A stretch of DNA of 64,000 nt from Wolfiporia cocos (GCA_029448655.1 JACCLO010000009.1:3224001-3288000), one strand, 5' to 3'; positions 41,775-53,240 are shown, counted from the first letter of the stretch. The notes: generated by a model from the sequence alone, not told the origin. Numbers and translations: made by a program.

Positions 41775-41864
41775 TATGAATAGAACTCGCTTTCGCCCCC
41801 GCCCTCTTTGAGGGTCTGGGATTTTTTCTTCTTAGGGGTTCTCGTCGCCGTCTGCGCACCCCCG
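41775..41864 (+). other. Self-primer site and 90-bp remnant of the family B leader
   Basis: Spacer TA, then TGAATAGAACT (41777-41787), exact complement of AGTTCTATTCA at 41653-41663. The remaining ~75 bp are leader sequence running straight into an LTR in the opposite orientation. Confidence 0.72.
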
Positions 41865-42483
41865 TAACACAAGATAACGACTTACTAGTTATTCTTGAAG
41901 GTTGCTGGTTAGGCAAGGTAGATGTAAGATGTTAAGCAGGATACGTTGAGTGGTTAACTCATAGTATGAATGCAATGAATAGAACCGAGGCAATAGCGCT
42001 CAGCAAGTCTAGTATATATACATGATAAATAAGACCCCTAACACTTCGTATTAGGTAATACAATGTCCGTATTTGTATGTACAAGTCCCCAGGTACCTAA
42101 GTACTGAGTAATACACGATAAATACATATACCGATCAAAACCGGGATATAGAAAGGCGGCATAGGCCGCACGAATGGTGTTTTGCGCTCTTGTCATTACA
42201 AAGATGGGGCGTGACCAAAGCCCGGTCCGCTGACATTTATAGGCTGATGGCTTCCGGACGGAATGTCCGATTGGCTAGAACTAGACATGTGACTGATGGT
42301 AACTACTAGTGATAAGATAAGACCGTTGTTACGGGAGATAACGCGGCCATCATTCGGCACGTATGTAATCGTTAACTTATGAACCAGATAAGCTAGTTAT
42401 TGGTCTAGAAAGTCGTAAATGATTCGTAGAATTGCCGGAAAAATAGTAAGAAATATAGGGAAACTAGGAGAATTCTTGTGACA
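41865..42483 (-). repeat. 3' LTR family B of element 4
   Basis: 619 bp, inverse of the LTR at 41169-41774. It is preceded on the minus strand by a polypurine tract (TTACCCCCCC on plus at 42484), so it is the 3' LTR of the pol fragment to its right. Confidence 0.85.
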
Positions 42484-43837
42484 TTACCCCCCCTTAAATT
42501 TCAACGACCCCGTTGAGAGTAGAAGTTGTGCTAGAGCCCATTGAAGGGTTAGACTTTACGATTTTTCCACTTTTATCATCCTGTCGATCCAAAACCTTGT
42601 GTACCGCGCGTGGTTGGCTTGTTGAACTGCTCGTTGTAGGGTCCACTTCCATGTAGGTGAGGTCGAATTTCTTTTTCGAACTTCTCCTTTGTCATGGATT
42701 CCTGTATTTCGGGCGTGATTGCTACTTCGCAGATTAGCTGAGCAATTCTATCACCTTTCTTTACTTGGTATGGGTCTCCGGTGAGGTTTGTCAACATGAC
42801 AAAGACTTCTACGCGGTAGTCATGGTCTATTACACCTGCAAGGACGTCAATGCCCTTTTTTGCAAGTCCAGACCTTGGCGCTATCCGACTGTATGTCCCA
42901 TAGGGAACTTTGATATGAATATCGGTGGGGACCGAAGCGGATTTCCATGAATTGATCAGGATATCCTGCACGGCATACAAGTCGTAGCTGATCGCATCGG
43001 TTGTTCCCCTGGTTGGTAGTTGGCCATTGACTCCTACTTCGATTTCCAAGTCTTCGTTGAACTCAACGTCGGAATGTACCCATTGTCCTGTAAAGGGGTG
43101 TCACAAATTATTCTACTAATAGTTTGTACTCCCTCGCTATAGGACGTATGCGCGGCGCTAGGGGTACGCCGCGCCTCTGTGCTGTAGCCACCTCTGGCGT
43201 CTCCCAGTTATTGCAGGTCACCTGGTTGTTTGGTTAGCGCTGTAGGGTAGCGCGCGCCTCAGGTACGGTCACATATGGTCACATTGTTACAAGGGGTCGC
43301 GCTTGTAATACACTTTCGGTGCTTTCGGATCAACATCGTCTCGGTATTGGGGCCAGTCGTCGGGCCAGACACATGTGTCTGAGTCCCAATCTGGTGAGTC
43401 AGGGTAGAAGACGGCTATTGTCTGCCGTGTTCCGCCAAGTTGAGTAGATCGGCGAAGGGGTTGATTCGGGTCGGTACTAAGGGCTGAATATTTTGCCTTG
43501 TACTTGTCCAATATCTCCTTAGCGTTAGCCAGGTGTTCCTCGATTTCCCACGTGTCTTCCGCAGGTCCGGTGCCTTTCCAATGGATAAGGTATTCCCACC
43601 GGCCGCGTCGGTTATGATGGTCGAGAATGGCTTCCACTTCCCATTCTTCCAGGTCTTCCATTTCCGTTGGCTTGTCAGCCACAGGAGAATGACTCTTTTG
43701 ACCTTCGATGGTTGATTCCTTGTACATGACCAGTTTCGAGGCATGGAACACAGGGTGGTAAGCCCTATATTGCGCGTCCATGTACACCTTGAACGTTACT
43801 GGTCCCAATTTTTCCGTGATTTGGAATGGGCCGATGT
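42484..43837 (-). pseudogene. pol: 3' end of gypsy pol: chromodomain and dUTPase (element 4)
   Basis: Minus-strand relative of 3970-5118, very similar in sequence. The integrase tail and chromodomain (43837-43300: GPFQITEK, VEAILDHHNRR, YLIHWKG) are cut at 43837 by an LTR-A. The C-terminal dUTPase (about 43030-42576) keeps the motif 3 Asp (GVIDHDYRVEV) but has Gly to Val there, Gly to Ser in motif 1 (AISYDLYA) and Gly to Ser before motif 2 (SRIAPRSGL). A 193-bp LTR-derived insertion splits it at 43099-43291. Gag, protease, RT and most of integrase are absent. Confidence 0.87.
43099..43291 (+). mobile_element. 193-bp LTR-derived mini-element
   Basis: Ends TGTCACAA and TTGTTACA are inverted and imperfect; perfect 5-bp duplication AGGGG at 43094-43098 and 43292-43296. 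The body is homologous only to the first ~190 bp (U3) of family D LTRs (CCCTCGCTATAGG, GCGGCGCTAGG, GGTTAGCGCTGTAGGGTAGC). It lacks the TATA box and everything downstream. Confidence 0.8.
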
Positions 43838-44545
43838 TGTTACGGGTCGAATACCCATTCGTATATTCGAGCCGCAAATATAGATCGTTCTTCTGCACGT
43901 AGGCGTATAGCCGTGTGCAAGGCAAATGCTCGTTAGATGCCTTCAGGTCCTAGGTGAAGTTCCTAGGAGATCGTGTAATATCCAATACGCGTTAGAGGAT
44001 ATAATCTGTTTAAATGCGAGTCTAATAGAATATAAGACTCGCCTAAGTCCGAGAAGTCAGTGTGCACTTCGAGGACTTAGTCATTCAGTTGCTCGAGCGA
44101 GAAATACTGAGCGTAGTTTCCTACGTTTGAGAACGAGTATAAGACTTGTTGTTTATACAACAAGGTCGAGCTGAAGAGCCTCGACAGTAAGTACATGAGT
44201 TTATATACTACGTTGGGTTTTAGGGGTCAAGCCTGTCCCAGATGTCACCGATACTATCTACGCTATAGTACCAAACGTTTGATAGGTATGTAGTGATATA
44301 CCTGAGACGATAGATAGGAATGATGGCGGTTGAACACCATCTATCAGGTAATAAACGATGAACACAAAATGGTGGCAGAGTTGGATCTGCCAAAGATGAA
44401 ACGCGCCCTATAGACTAGTACAACCGGGGATGCACCCAGTAGGGTCACGAGTAGCCAGGGGAGTTGGTTGCACAACAAGTCCCTGTATCGTATTCGTCCA
44501 ATGGTGAGTTCTGTCGATATTCGAAAAATTAAAATAACCGTAACA
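43838..44545 (-). repeat. LTR family A, solo
   Basis: 708 bp from TGTTACGGGTCG to CCGTAACA. Left flank GATGT belongs to element 4 and right flank AGAAG to a host gene, so no target duplication: one flank has been lost. No primer site lies next to it. Confidence 0.82.
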
Positions 44546-46463
44546 AGAAGTCGTCCGAGCTGACAGCTCAAATATCGGCGCAGTGGAAGGTGTCACGGAT
44601 GTGCCCAGGGGGCCACTGTACTTCCCTCGCTATAGGTTTCACATGCGGCGCTAGGCGTACGCCGCGTCTCTGGTCCTCAGCCACCTCCTCGTGCGTCTCT
44701 CTAGTTTGTTGGTCACCTGACTGTTAGGTTAGCGCTGTAGGGTAGCGCGCGCCTCAGGTATCACACGTCATGGTCACACAGTTACATCGTCACAGTAGTT
44801 ACATAGTCATGTGTCCTCTTACATAATGCGCGCACAGGCCATTAGTTTAGGGCGGCCCTTACTGGCCAGCTACAGATGTATAAGTACGACGGATGGTGGC
44901 CTTACAGCCCCATCCTTGAGATTCTCGTCAATGCACTGTTGTGCCTCTCTTATCACTTCCCTGCGCGTGCTCTGGCCCGAGGGCCCCTCTTGTCTTGCTC
45001 GACTGTGTGTTGCCTCATTACGTCGCCTCTAGGAGTCCTTAGGTGTGGTCTACCTTTGGTACAGCTGACAAGGTCACCGCTGGTGCGGTGTCGCACACGT
45101 CTTGTAGGGCGTTAGGGAGTCCCCCTGATGCCAGGGTCGCACAGACGGGTAAGTCTGTGACAGAAGGCGCTGACGCCGGAGGAGCGCGACGCTGTCACCG
45201 CGAACGCCGTCGAGGAGCTTAAAGACAAACGTGAGAATCGGGCAACCGCCAGGCACCACCTCCCTGTTCAAGCGTTCCACGACGGCTGTGGAACACTCAA
45301 GAAAATGAAGCATGAGGTACGTTGAGTCTCATATTCACCAGTCACGTGTACTCACGGTTTTTAGCTGCAAATGTTGAATTTGAGGACAGGCATCGGGTGT
45401 GCCATCATCAGTACACGTGGGGATTTAGATACATATAATTCTCCCTACTACTACGCTACAAGCAAACGCGTCGCAGATTTTTTTGAGGCAACATTCAAGA
45501 CAAACCTAGCAGATATCGGCCTACGTATGGAAGCATACCTCATATCCGGCATTCAAGGTACGTGGTCACGATATATATATTTATCTAAGGCTAACACAAA
45601 GCAGGCGTCGTTAGCAATCATGTTCAGGAACTACTTGACCTGAAGAAACAGACGGCCGCATTGATTTTACGCAAACTCAGTAAGCCCAAAACTTGTATGA
45701 CAATCTATCGACATTAAGTGCTGTTTTAGATGAGGCTGCAAAAACGAAAGTCCCAAGAATGTATTACAACAACTTCAAGACCAGTATTACCGCAAAATAT
45801 GGGGTCATATGCGAGGGTTGGCCGCTCAGCAAGTTTTGTTGTCCAAGCGATGTTGGATCACGCACGGAACTTATGGTCTTGAATCATGCGTTCGAGTCCG
45901 GCAGCGCACGCTTTCGCGCTATGGGCACCGAGGAGTTCAAGAAGTGGCAGGATGAGGAGTTCCAGGCTGCGATTGGAAGGGTAGAGAACAGGGAAGACTC
46001 GGGTTCTGATATGAGTAATCTATCCAACACCATACTGACCCCGCCGTCTACTCTCGCACCTGCCACGCTCGCACCTTCCACGCTCACACCCCAGTCGTCT
46101 GCACCCACAACGCCTCTCCCGACGTTTGTGCCGCCTCCGACGTTTGTGTCCCCTGCTTCCGCGCTCGAAACGCCACTCTACACTCTACACGCTCGCCCCA
46201 CTACCACTCGCGTCAAATATGTTGCATCTGCAGCAAACAGGGACGCCAATTACGATTGCGATGGATCACAACAGCGAGCAGCAGCGCGGTACACCACTTA
46301 CCGCAAACTTCATCAACGCTGTGACAGCGGCAGATGGCTCGGGTGTTATATTGAATGCCAAACAGCACAAGCGTCGTTCTGATTTTGGGAAGAAGTGCGG
46401 ACCTCGTAAGGTACAGACGATGGATAATGAGAACTTACCTATCACTGTAGTCAACGCTCAGTA
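44546..46463 (+). pseudogene. Conserved basidiomycete gene of unknown function, interrupted
   Basis: Reads SELTAQISAQWKALTPEERD across a solo LTR-D insertion (duplication GAAGG). Exon to about 45315; intron; exon 45364-45555 (RTGIGCAIISTRGD, VADFFEATFKTNLADIGLRM); intron; exon with VQELLDLKKQTAALILRKL; intron; then KTKVPRMYYNNFKTSITAKYG, CEGWPLSKFCCPSDVGSRTE and EEFKKWQDEEFQAAI. A Pro/Thr/Ser-rich tail follows. The C-terminal block QHKRRSDFGKKCGPRK is in another frame, so a frameshift or extra intron lies near 46200. The ending VVNAQ stops at 46461-46463. Proteins with these blocks recur in Agaricomycetes without known function. The 5' end is missing. Confidence 0.6.
44591..45162 (+). repeat. 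Solo LTR family D, uninterrupted reference copy
   Basis: 572 bp from TGTCACGGATGTGCCC to AAGTCTGTGACA, perfect duplication GAAGG at 44586-44590 and 45163-45167. TATA-like TGTATAAG is near 44876. Confidence 0.92.
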
Positions 46464-46637
46464 GCCCTAATGATCGCATTGTAGAGGCATTATAAAGCTA
46501 GGAATGGAAGAAACGTAGAAGTACTTATGTAAATAGACATTAGAAGCAGTTCCAAGGCAGTGTAGGGAGCACAGCGGTCAGCACAAGGAGTTAGAGTGAG
46601 CGCGACTTTGCGCGCGCAAGAAGTTCTACAAGCGCCC

Positions 46638-48285
46638 GTGTTACGGGTCGAATACTCGTTCGTATATTCGAGTCGCGAATATAGATCGTTCTTCTGCACG
46701 TAGGCTTGTTGCCGTATGCAAGGCAAATACTCGTTAGATGCTGTCACAGATTATACCTGTAAAGGCATCTGGACGTTACGGAGTAATTAACTAGGGTATA
46801 CGGAGGGAATACGTGGGTATAACCTGAACAAGGCTACCCGTAGACGCTAAGCGTGGGAATCTGAACTGCAGATATAGCCGGACCCTTGATAACAGCCAAG
46901 CTGTTATCGTAGCCCTTTTGGGGGAGTGGTCTATAACACCACTCATAAGCGCGTTGCATTGGGTCCGCTGTGCGTCTTGCGATATAATAACAGCTTACCC
47001 GGTCGCCGGTTCGAACCTGGGCAGTGGCAAACGCTAATTGGGGGCGTTAATAAGTCACATGCCTGGGGCGCTTCCGAACCACTGGCGGCTGAGGGAAAAG
47101 TACCCACCACGTGACCCCCATGTATCACGGGGCCCCGCTTGTCGGGGATAAGATTGGTCAAAAGTTGCGTGGTAAAAACTACTATTAAATAGCCTTAACC
47201 CGCTCCCAAAATCCAGGGATTAAGTCGGGCCTTCAAGAGGTTGGCACACACGTCACAAAAATAACTAAGGGGGAGACGGGCTCCCTACCACCGGACTAGT
47301 CACCCGGTGGGTAACATATAAATAACCGCGTGACACATGCATAGTAGAAGTGATACTTAGTACCGGGGGCGGCTTGATGCAGCCTAGTTACCTCCTTAAC
47401 CAGAGACGGTTAATCCTTGAAGTGGGGGTAATGTCACAGATTATACCTGTAAAGGCATCTGGACGTTACGGAGTAATTAACTAGGGTATACGGAGGGAAT
47501 ACGTGGGTATAACCTGAACAAGGCTACCCGTAGACGCTAAGCGTGGGAATCTGAACTGCAGATATAGCCGGACCCTTGATAACAGCCAAGCTGTTATCGT
47601 AGCCCTTTTGGGGGAGTGGTCTATAACACCACTCATAAGCGCGTTGCATTGGGTCCGCTGTGCGTCTTGTGATAGATGCCTTCAAGTCCTAGGTGAAGTT
47701 CCTGGGAGATCGTATAATATCCAATACGTGTTAGAGGATATAATCTGTTCAGGTGCAAGTCAAAATAGAATATAAGACTCGCCTAAGTCCGAGAAGTCAG
47801 TGTGCACTTCGAGGACTTAGTCGTTCGGTTGCTCGAGCGAGAAATACTGAGCATAGTTGCCTACGTTTGAGAACGAGTATAAGACTTCTTGTTTGTACAA
47901 CAAGGTCGAGCTGAAGAGCCTCGACAGTAAATACATGAGTTTATATACTTCGTTAGGTTTGAGGGGTCAAGCCTGTCCCAGATGTCACCGATACTATCTA
48001 CGCTATAGTGTCAAACGTTTGATAGGTATGTAGTGATATATCCGAGACGATGGATAGGAATGATGGCGGTTGAACGCCATCTATCAGCTAATAAATGATG
48101 AACGTGAAACGACAGCAGAGTTGGATCTGCCAAAGATGAAGCGAGCCTTTTAGACTAGTACAACTGGGGATGCGCCCAGTAGAATCACGAGTAGCCAGGG
48201 GGGTTGGTTGCGCAACAATTCCCTGTATCGTATTCGCCCTATGGTGAGTTCTGTCGATATTCGAAAAATCAAAATAACCGTAACA
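46638..48285 (-). repeat. Solo LTR family A, split by TRIM copy 2
   Basis: Plus-strand ends TGTTACGGGTCG and CCGTAACA. Flanks GCCCG (46633-46637) and GCCTG (48286-48290) differ at one base. Without the TRIM it is about 710 bp, like the copies at 43838 and 56741. Confidence 0.85.
46742..47674 (+). mobile_element. TRIM, copy 2 (young)
   Basis: 933 bp; 243-bp LTRs (46742-46984, 47432-47674) differing at one position; perfect duplication GATGC at 46737-46741 and 47675-47679. LTR ends TGTCACAGAT and TGTGATA. Self-primer site ATAACAGCTT (46987-46996) after a TA spacer pairs with AAGCTGTTAT in the LTR (46898-46907), 25 nt below a TATAG box. Polypurine tract AGTGGGGGTAA precedes the 3' LTR. No coding capacity. 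Confidence 0.92.
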
Positions 48286-48516
48286 GCCTGCACGTGTCCC
48301 GGATCAGGACCAGGCATCGAGGTAAGCTCCGCAGAAGCCGTGATCCGATCACGGCTTAACCTCGGAGGCGCGCTCAACCCTCCGTTCCGCTAAGAGTTTT
48401 GACTTTATTCACTGAACTACTAGTCTTTTGGTGACGCAGAAATACCGTCATTGCCCACAAGGCACTAACATGGCTTGAGGACCGTATAGAAGGGCGACGT
48501 AACGGCCACGAATGGC

Positions 48517-49995
48517 TGTCACACAGACTAGCGGTCTAAGAGTGAAGCCAGAGGTTGCAGACAGGGACCTTGAAGGGGCCAACTAAAGCCAGAGGTCGGT
48601 GTCGAGGTGCACAAGCAGGCGCAGACTGGTAGGACTGGGGCACTAAGGCCCAATGTCGAGAATAATCGTTCTAAGGCTCTAAGGCCGAAGAATGCAGCAT
48701 ATATGTACATGGATAGACCACTATCTAAGGTACTACCCTAAAGTAATGGTCTGTGCGCCTGTAAGGGCACACGTCACATGTATAGAGGTAAACATAAAGG
48801 CCTGGACCATAAGGGCCCAGGCTGGAGACCTAGGTATCTAGGGTCATCCCCATAGATACAAGGCTGTGCATAATGTGTGACGTCAGTGTGCTACAATATA
48901 AATGTGCCACAGACATTAGACACATGTAAGAATACCAGGACGCGATTAAACACACACCAAAACGACGCAGAACGCACCACAGAAAGCCAGCTGGTAGGCA
49001 GAATGCCCATCTGAGGTAGTTCAGCCACAGCTCGACCGATCGTGATCGGCCTCGATCATGCTTGTACAGTGAACCTTCGCTGGCTCATACACAATCTGAA
49101 ACGTCGCAAAAGCCCTGCGGGCACTATTTGGCTGCTCATCCAGTCAAAACAGGTACCCCCCTGACGCTTCCCTAGGCTCTCTAGCCTAGCCAGGTCTGGC
49201 CCAACCCCGACTGCCTTCCTATAGTTTTTTCCATGTCTTTTCTCTCCAACCTCGGTGCACCACCCTAGATCTACAGGTGATCGGTTTCATAAAATAAGTT
49301 GCTGGTGTTTCAGGACAATCTTCACCGTTTCAGGGTTCGTCTCTGGATTGTCTAGCTTGTAGGGTGCACACTCGAAATTTTAGGGCACTTAAAATGTTGT
49401 GGAAAATTTCGTGGCTCTCCATGTATTTAGGCGACGTGTAGATACGAGCAAATCATCGAATTCCACCCAGACGAAGTCAGACGAAGGGCTGCGCTCGAGG
49501 CGTACGCTTAGGACTTAGGAAATCGGTCACAAACATTTTCAAGTCAACTTCTATTATTTCCGCTTTATTCGACGCACCGCTGCAGCTCTAGGTCGCTACA
49601 GGCTACATTCAACCGGTAAAACTACTTGACCTCAACCCCTCGAACACCTCGCCTATCCCGGCACATCCAGACCTGCCCGGAGAACCTGAGAGAAAATATT
49701 TTTCTGACGACATCAGCTGTAAGGCTGACGCCGGTAGGACAGGCGCTAGGTTAGTGCCGACGCTAGGTTAGTGCCGACGCTAAGCTATCGCTAATATAAC
49801 GCTAGGCTAACGATAAGATAACGCTGTCTGGAAGGATGCTACTATCTAATCTATGGGTCACGTGACTACCCGGCTAAGGTGAGCGTATGACAAGAACAGG
49901 AGAACTAGGGGACTTGGGTGCGAGGCGTACGCTAGAAGCCTAAGGAAAAGGCAAAAAGATAGGCGTACCCTTAGTCAACGGGGAAAACCGTGACA
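48517..49995 (-). repeat. LTR-like repeat (family N, related to L)
   Basis: Plus-strand ends TGTCACACAGAC and AAAACCGTGACA. 48590-48780 shares GGGGCACTAAGGCCCAA and GTCGAGAATAAT with family L. Flanks ATGGC and TTTGG do not match. Near 49740-49790 there are tandem CGCTAGGTTAGTGCCGA repeats. It may be more than one element. Confidence 0.5.
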
Positions 49996-50553
49996 TTTGG
50001 AATAAGTACGAGTGAGCATAGTATTTATTTACAGTAGTTCAATATTATGATTCGTGAATACCAGTCAACACCTGTGAGTCTGATTGTACAGTAGTACATT
50101 ACAGTGTGTAGTGAATTCAAAAAGCGAAAGAGTCGCACAACTACATCATTCAGACCACCCTCGCCGAGAAATGCATCAAGTTGATATGATTAATATTAAT
50201 TACAACCGCTACCCACATGAATCTGGTGCGCAGCGAGCTTCTTTTCTCAATTTCCGGTGCCTGAGTGCTTCGTTTCGAGCGAACATCAGCGCTTACCCCA
50301 CGATCACGATCGATCGCTGATGTCACTGCGCGCGCTCCGGAGCGATGACGTAGCGCTATCTCAACGTGTCGCGCGCCTGCCTCATATGGCATGCCCGGAC
50401 CATGCCCGATGTCATCCGACGCCTCGCCGAGCCATCCACCCTACGTTCACGCGTCAATGACCGTATAATTAGTACTATTCGATTACAGGGGGTCAATAGT
50501 ATATACAGCAAAAATCCCGGTGCGATTACATTAGAATTGAGAGGCGCAGCGGC

Positions 50554-50599
50554 AGGGGCGGGGGCGGGGGCGGGGGCGGGGGCGGGGGCGGGGACGGGG
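50554..50599 (+). repeat. GGGGGC hexamer tract (G-quadruplex candidate)
   Basis: About seven runs of 4-5 G separated by single C or A, fully meeting a four-run G-quadruplex rule. Confidence 0.8.
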
Positions 50600-51067
50600 C
50601 GCTACGCGCAAGCGCGGGCTATGAATTTGGCACGCAGAGCCCCGGCCTGCAGCCTGGGAGAAGGCACGTGAGCTTCCCGATTTGGGATGGCCGAGGTATG
50701 GCCGATGGTATCCGACGCGTCCTCCACGCATCCACCCTAAATATCCCTCCAATCGGAATTCTATTGATACCATTGAATTCGTACATATTAATTACATTGG
50801 AATACAAAAAGAACGGGGTTTATAGGTGGGGAAATGAGGGAGGCAGCCGTCGTCGTCGTGCGTGACGGCGGCGGCGGGGCGCTTAGTGGGGCGCGCGGCG
50901 GGCGGTAGCGATTAGTGCGAGGGAGCGCGGAACCCGGGAAGCGGCGCCGGAGCGTCTATCACCGATAGCGCCAGGCTCATTGTGGCTGCCAGCGAGCACA
51001 TGACCATATACCCTGGAGGGTATCTGGCCGGAGTGCTACTGGCAGTGCGGGCTGGGGGGATAATTCA

Positions 51068-51114
51068 AGCTAATTAGCTTGGCGCGCCGCACGTGTGTGC
51101 CAAGCTAATTAGCT
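51068..51114. repeat. 16-bp perfect inverted repeat
   Basis: AGCTAATTAGCTTGGC and its exact complement around a 15-nt GC-rich spacer. Each arm contains the palindrome AGCTAATTAGCT. Confidence 0.8.
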
Positions 51115-51782
51115 ATCGGATATGTGAGGTCCAGGTGGGCTGTTGTGCGTGGTGCTCATCGGCTTCCTCAGCCAGGGGATTGGCTTCGCCGTGAGCATCG
51201 GCTTGGTGGGGCGCTGGATGTATCGAGCGCATTCTGCGCGAGCGCCATCGGAGAGGCGGTGGTTTTGCTGGTACCTGTGGTGACGGTCCCGATTGTACAC
51301 CGCTTTCAGGACAGCATGTCATACAAGGACTAGAGTCACTATACCCGCCAGTAGACATCACCTATGTTCCATCATATGAAATGACGTACATATTATTATA
51401 GGTAGCTTATAGAGTTGTAGTCCCAAGCGCAACATAATCTGTAGTCTATGAAGAAGGAAGAACAAAATAGAACGCTCACCAGCCACCGCACAATTTCTTG
51501 CTCTGCATCCATATCGACGTATCAGCAAACAAGGGATTGCTGCCTCCCGATAAGCTGCGTCTTCTGCTCACGCGACTACAGTGCGACGGGATCTCAACGT
51601 CCGACGTCCGACATCCAGCGTTCCACGGCTCGCGCCAGCTCACCGCATTCCATCATCGTCTCAGTAAAGATCAGCACATCGTACATTCCAGCAACCTTCT
51701 CAACTTCTATCTTACACCTCGCGCCACCTTCTCTCCCCGCGCTTCCCACCTTCGCCCGCGATGCTCCTCGCCGGCGCGGCGC

Positions 51783-53240
51783 TCAGAGCCCCTCCTGGCT
51801 GCGGTACCACACGTCCATGCGCACGAAGCTGTTGTATACCTCGCCCGCCGCGAGCAGCGTGTCGTGCCCGGACGGACCGAGCGTATCGGGGTGCATCCAC
51901 GCCGCGAGCGGCTCGTGGAACTCGAGGAACGCGGCGGCTGTGGACGTGCGGTGGATTCAAAGGCCACAGTTCGAGGAAGGGGCGAGGCATGCGGCGCAGG
52001 ATGGAGTGCGCGCGGTTGAGAGTGAGGAAGCGACGAGAGAGGAGACTCCAATGTCAGCATCGCACACGACTTGAAATACGGTCGACGTACAGCCCGCCTC
52101 GTATCCGTCGCCCTTCTCGCCAGAGCCGCCGTGGATCTTCTTCCTCGCGGTCTTCTTGGAGTCGACAAAGTTGTTCGAGTAGAACTGCACAGCCGACTCT
52201 GCGCGCGCGTCAGGGGCGGGGATCAGCAGAGGCAAACCAACAAAACGCGCGACGTACGGTTCGTCGTAAAGTCGACCCGGAGCCCGCTCTTCGCGCCTGC
52301 GAGCTCAACGACGGGGTCGCGTGCCTCGAGCGCAGGCGTGAGCAGGTCCGCCTCCGGCCCCAGCTCCGCCTCAGACACGCGCGGCGGCGGGAGCAGGGGG
52401 GAGTCCGGGCGCGGCGCGAACACGTAAAACTCATCTGCGGGTGCGTCAGCGCCAGGGCAGCATTCACGGCCGCACCACACACACCGTATCCGTTCTCAGG
52501 GAACCGCTCCCCGATCGTGCGCGTCGTCTTCTCCGCATGCGCGTGGTGCGTGCCCGCGACGGGCGCGAGCGCGCCGGCCGAGTTGGCGTCGGGGAGGTAC
52601 GCAAGCGTGTGGTCCGCCTGCGCCGCGGCGGGCATCAGTGCGCGCAGACCACCAGCACTCGCGGGGGACGCACCTTGATCGTGAGGCGGTGGTCCCTGAC
52701 GCTCACGCCCTCCTGGAGGGACGCGTTGAGGTTGAATCCCCAGTGCTAGAGCGTGCGTCAGCCCGCGCCGCGCCGCACACCGCACGCACGCACCTGCATC
52801 ATATTCACGGCCGTGACGGCGCCGTCGAGGAGCTTCGCGCGGTAGACGAGGAGCACGCTCCCGAGGTGCCACTCGCCGTCGCGGGCGCCGTCGGGGCGCC
52901 CGCGCGCGTCGAGGAGCGCGACGAGCACCTCGACGCGGAGGCGCCCGGGGAAGCCCTCCTCGCCGTCGGGCGACTCGCGCACGAAGAACGTGTACGCGCC
53001 GGCGGGGATGGCCGCCTGCACGCGCGCGAGCTCCGCGGCGGTGAACAGGGTGACGCGCGCGGCAGGGTCCGCGTCCACGGCGGTGTCGAGGACGGGCGTC
53101 CACGGGGTGAGGTCCCACCCGGTGAGGCCGCCGTGGAGCGAGACGGTCGGACGCTCGTTCGCGCGGGGCGATCTCCGCGGACGCGCCGTTGCGCGCGATG
53201 GGGAGCGTGGCGGGCGAGCAAGACAGAGTGTGACACCATT
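51783..53240 (-). pseudogene. Aldose 1-epimerase (galactose mutarotase), N-terminally truncated
   Basis: Reads right to left: ANERPTVSLHGGLTGWDL, LGSVLLVYRAKLLDGAV, an intron, HWGFNLNASLQEG and VRDHRLTIK, then AGTHHAHAEKT with IGERFPENGY, DEFYVFAPRP, an intron, VQFYSNNFVDSKKTARKKI with HGGSGEKGDGYEAG, an intron, and AAFLEFHEPLAAWMHPDTLG to the stop at 51785-51783. These are the conserved blocks of fungal aldose 1-epimerase-like proteins, which interconvert sugar anomers; His in HWGFN and Glu in FLEFHEP are retained. The usual first ~80 residues are absent, and a frame change lies near 53175 (ARNGASAEIAP in one frame, ANERPTVS in the next). Only about 100 bp separate it from the Crinkler-like gene, as if that gene's arrival cut it. 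Confidence 0.72.

Larger units (their letters stand above)
49996..51782. other. GC-rich stretch without a supported gene
   Basis: Several short open frames exist but none has a motif I recognise. Two related segments (about 50366-50500 and 50680-50800) share CGATG..ATCCGACGC and CATCCACCCTA blocks. Contains a G-run repeat and a hairpin listed separately. Confidence 0.4.

Noticed and set aside
43838..44545. LTR-A as the 5' LTR of element 4
   Set aside because: It belongs to a different family from element 4's 3' LTR, abuts integrase codons rather than a leader, and has no primer site next to it.
51448..52678. Long plus-strand Arg/Ser-rich frames
   Set aside because: Antisense of the epimerase remnant, no recognised motif.
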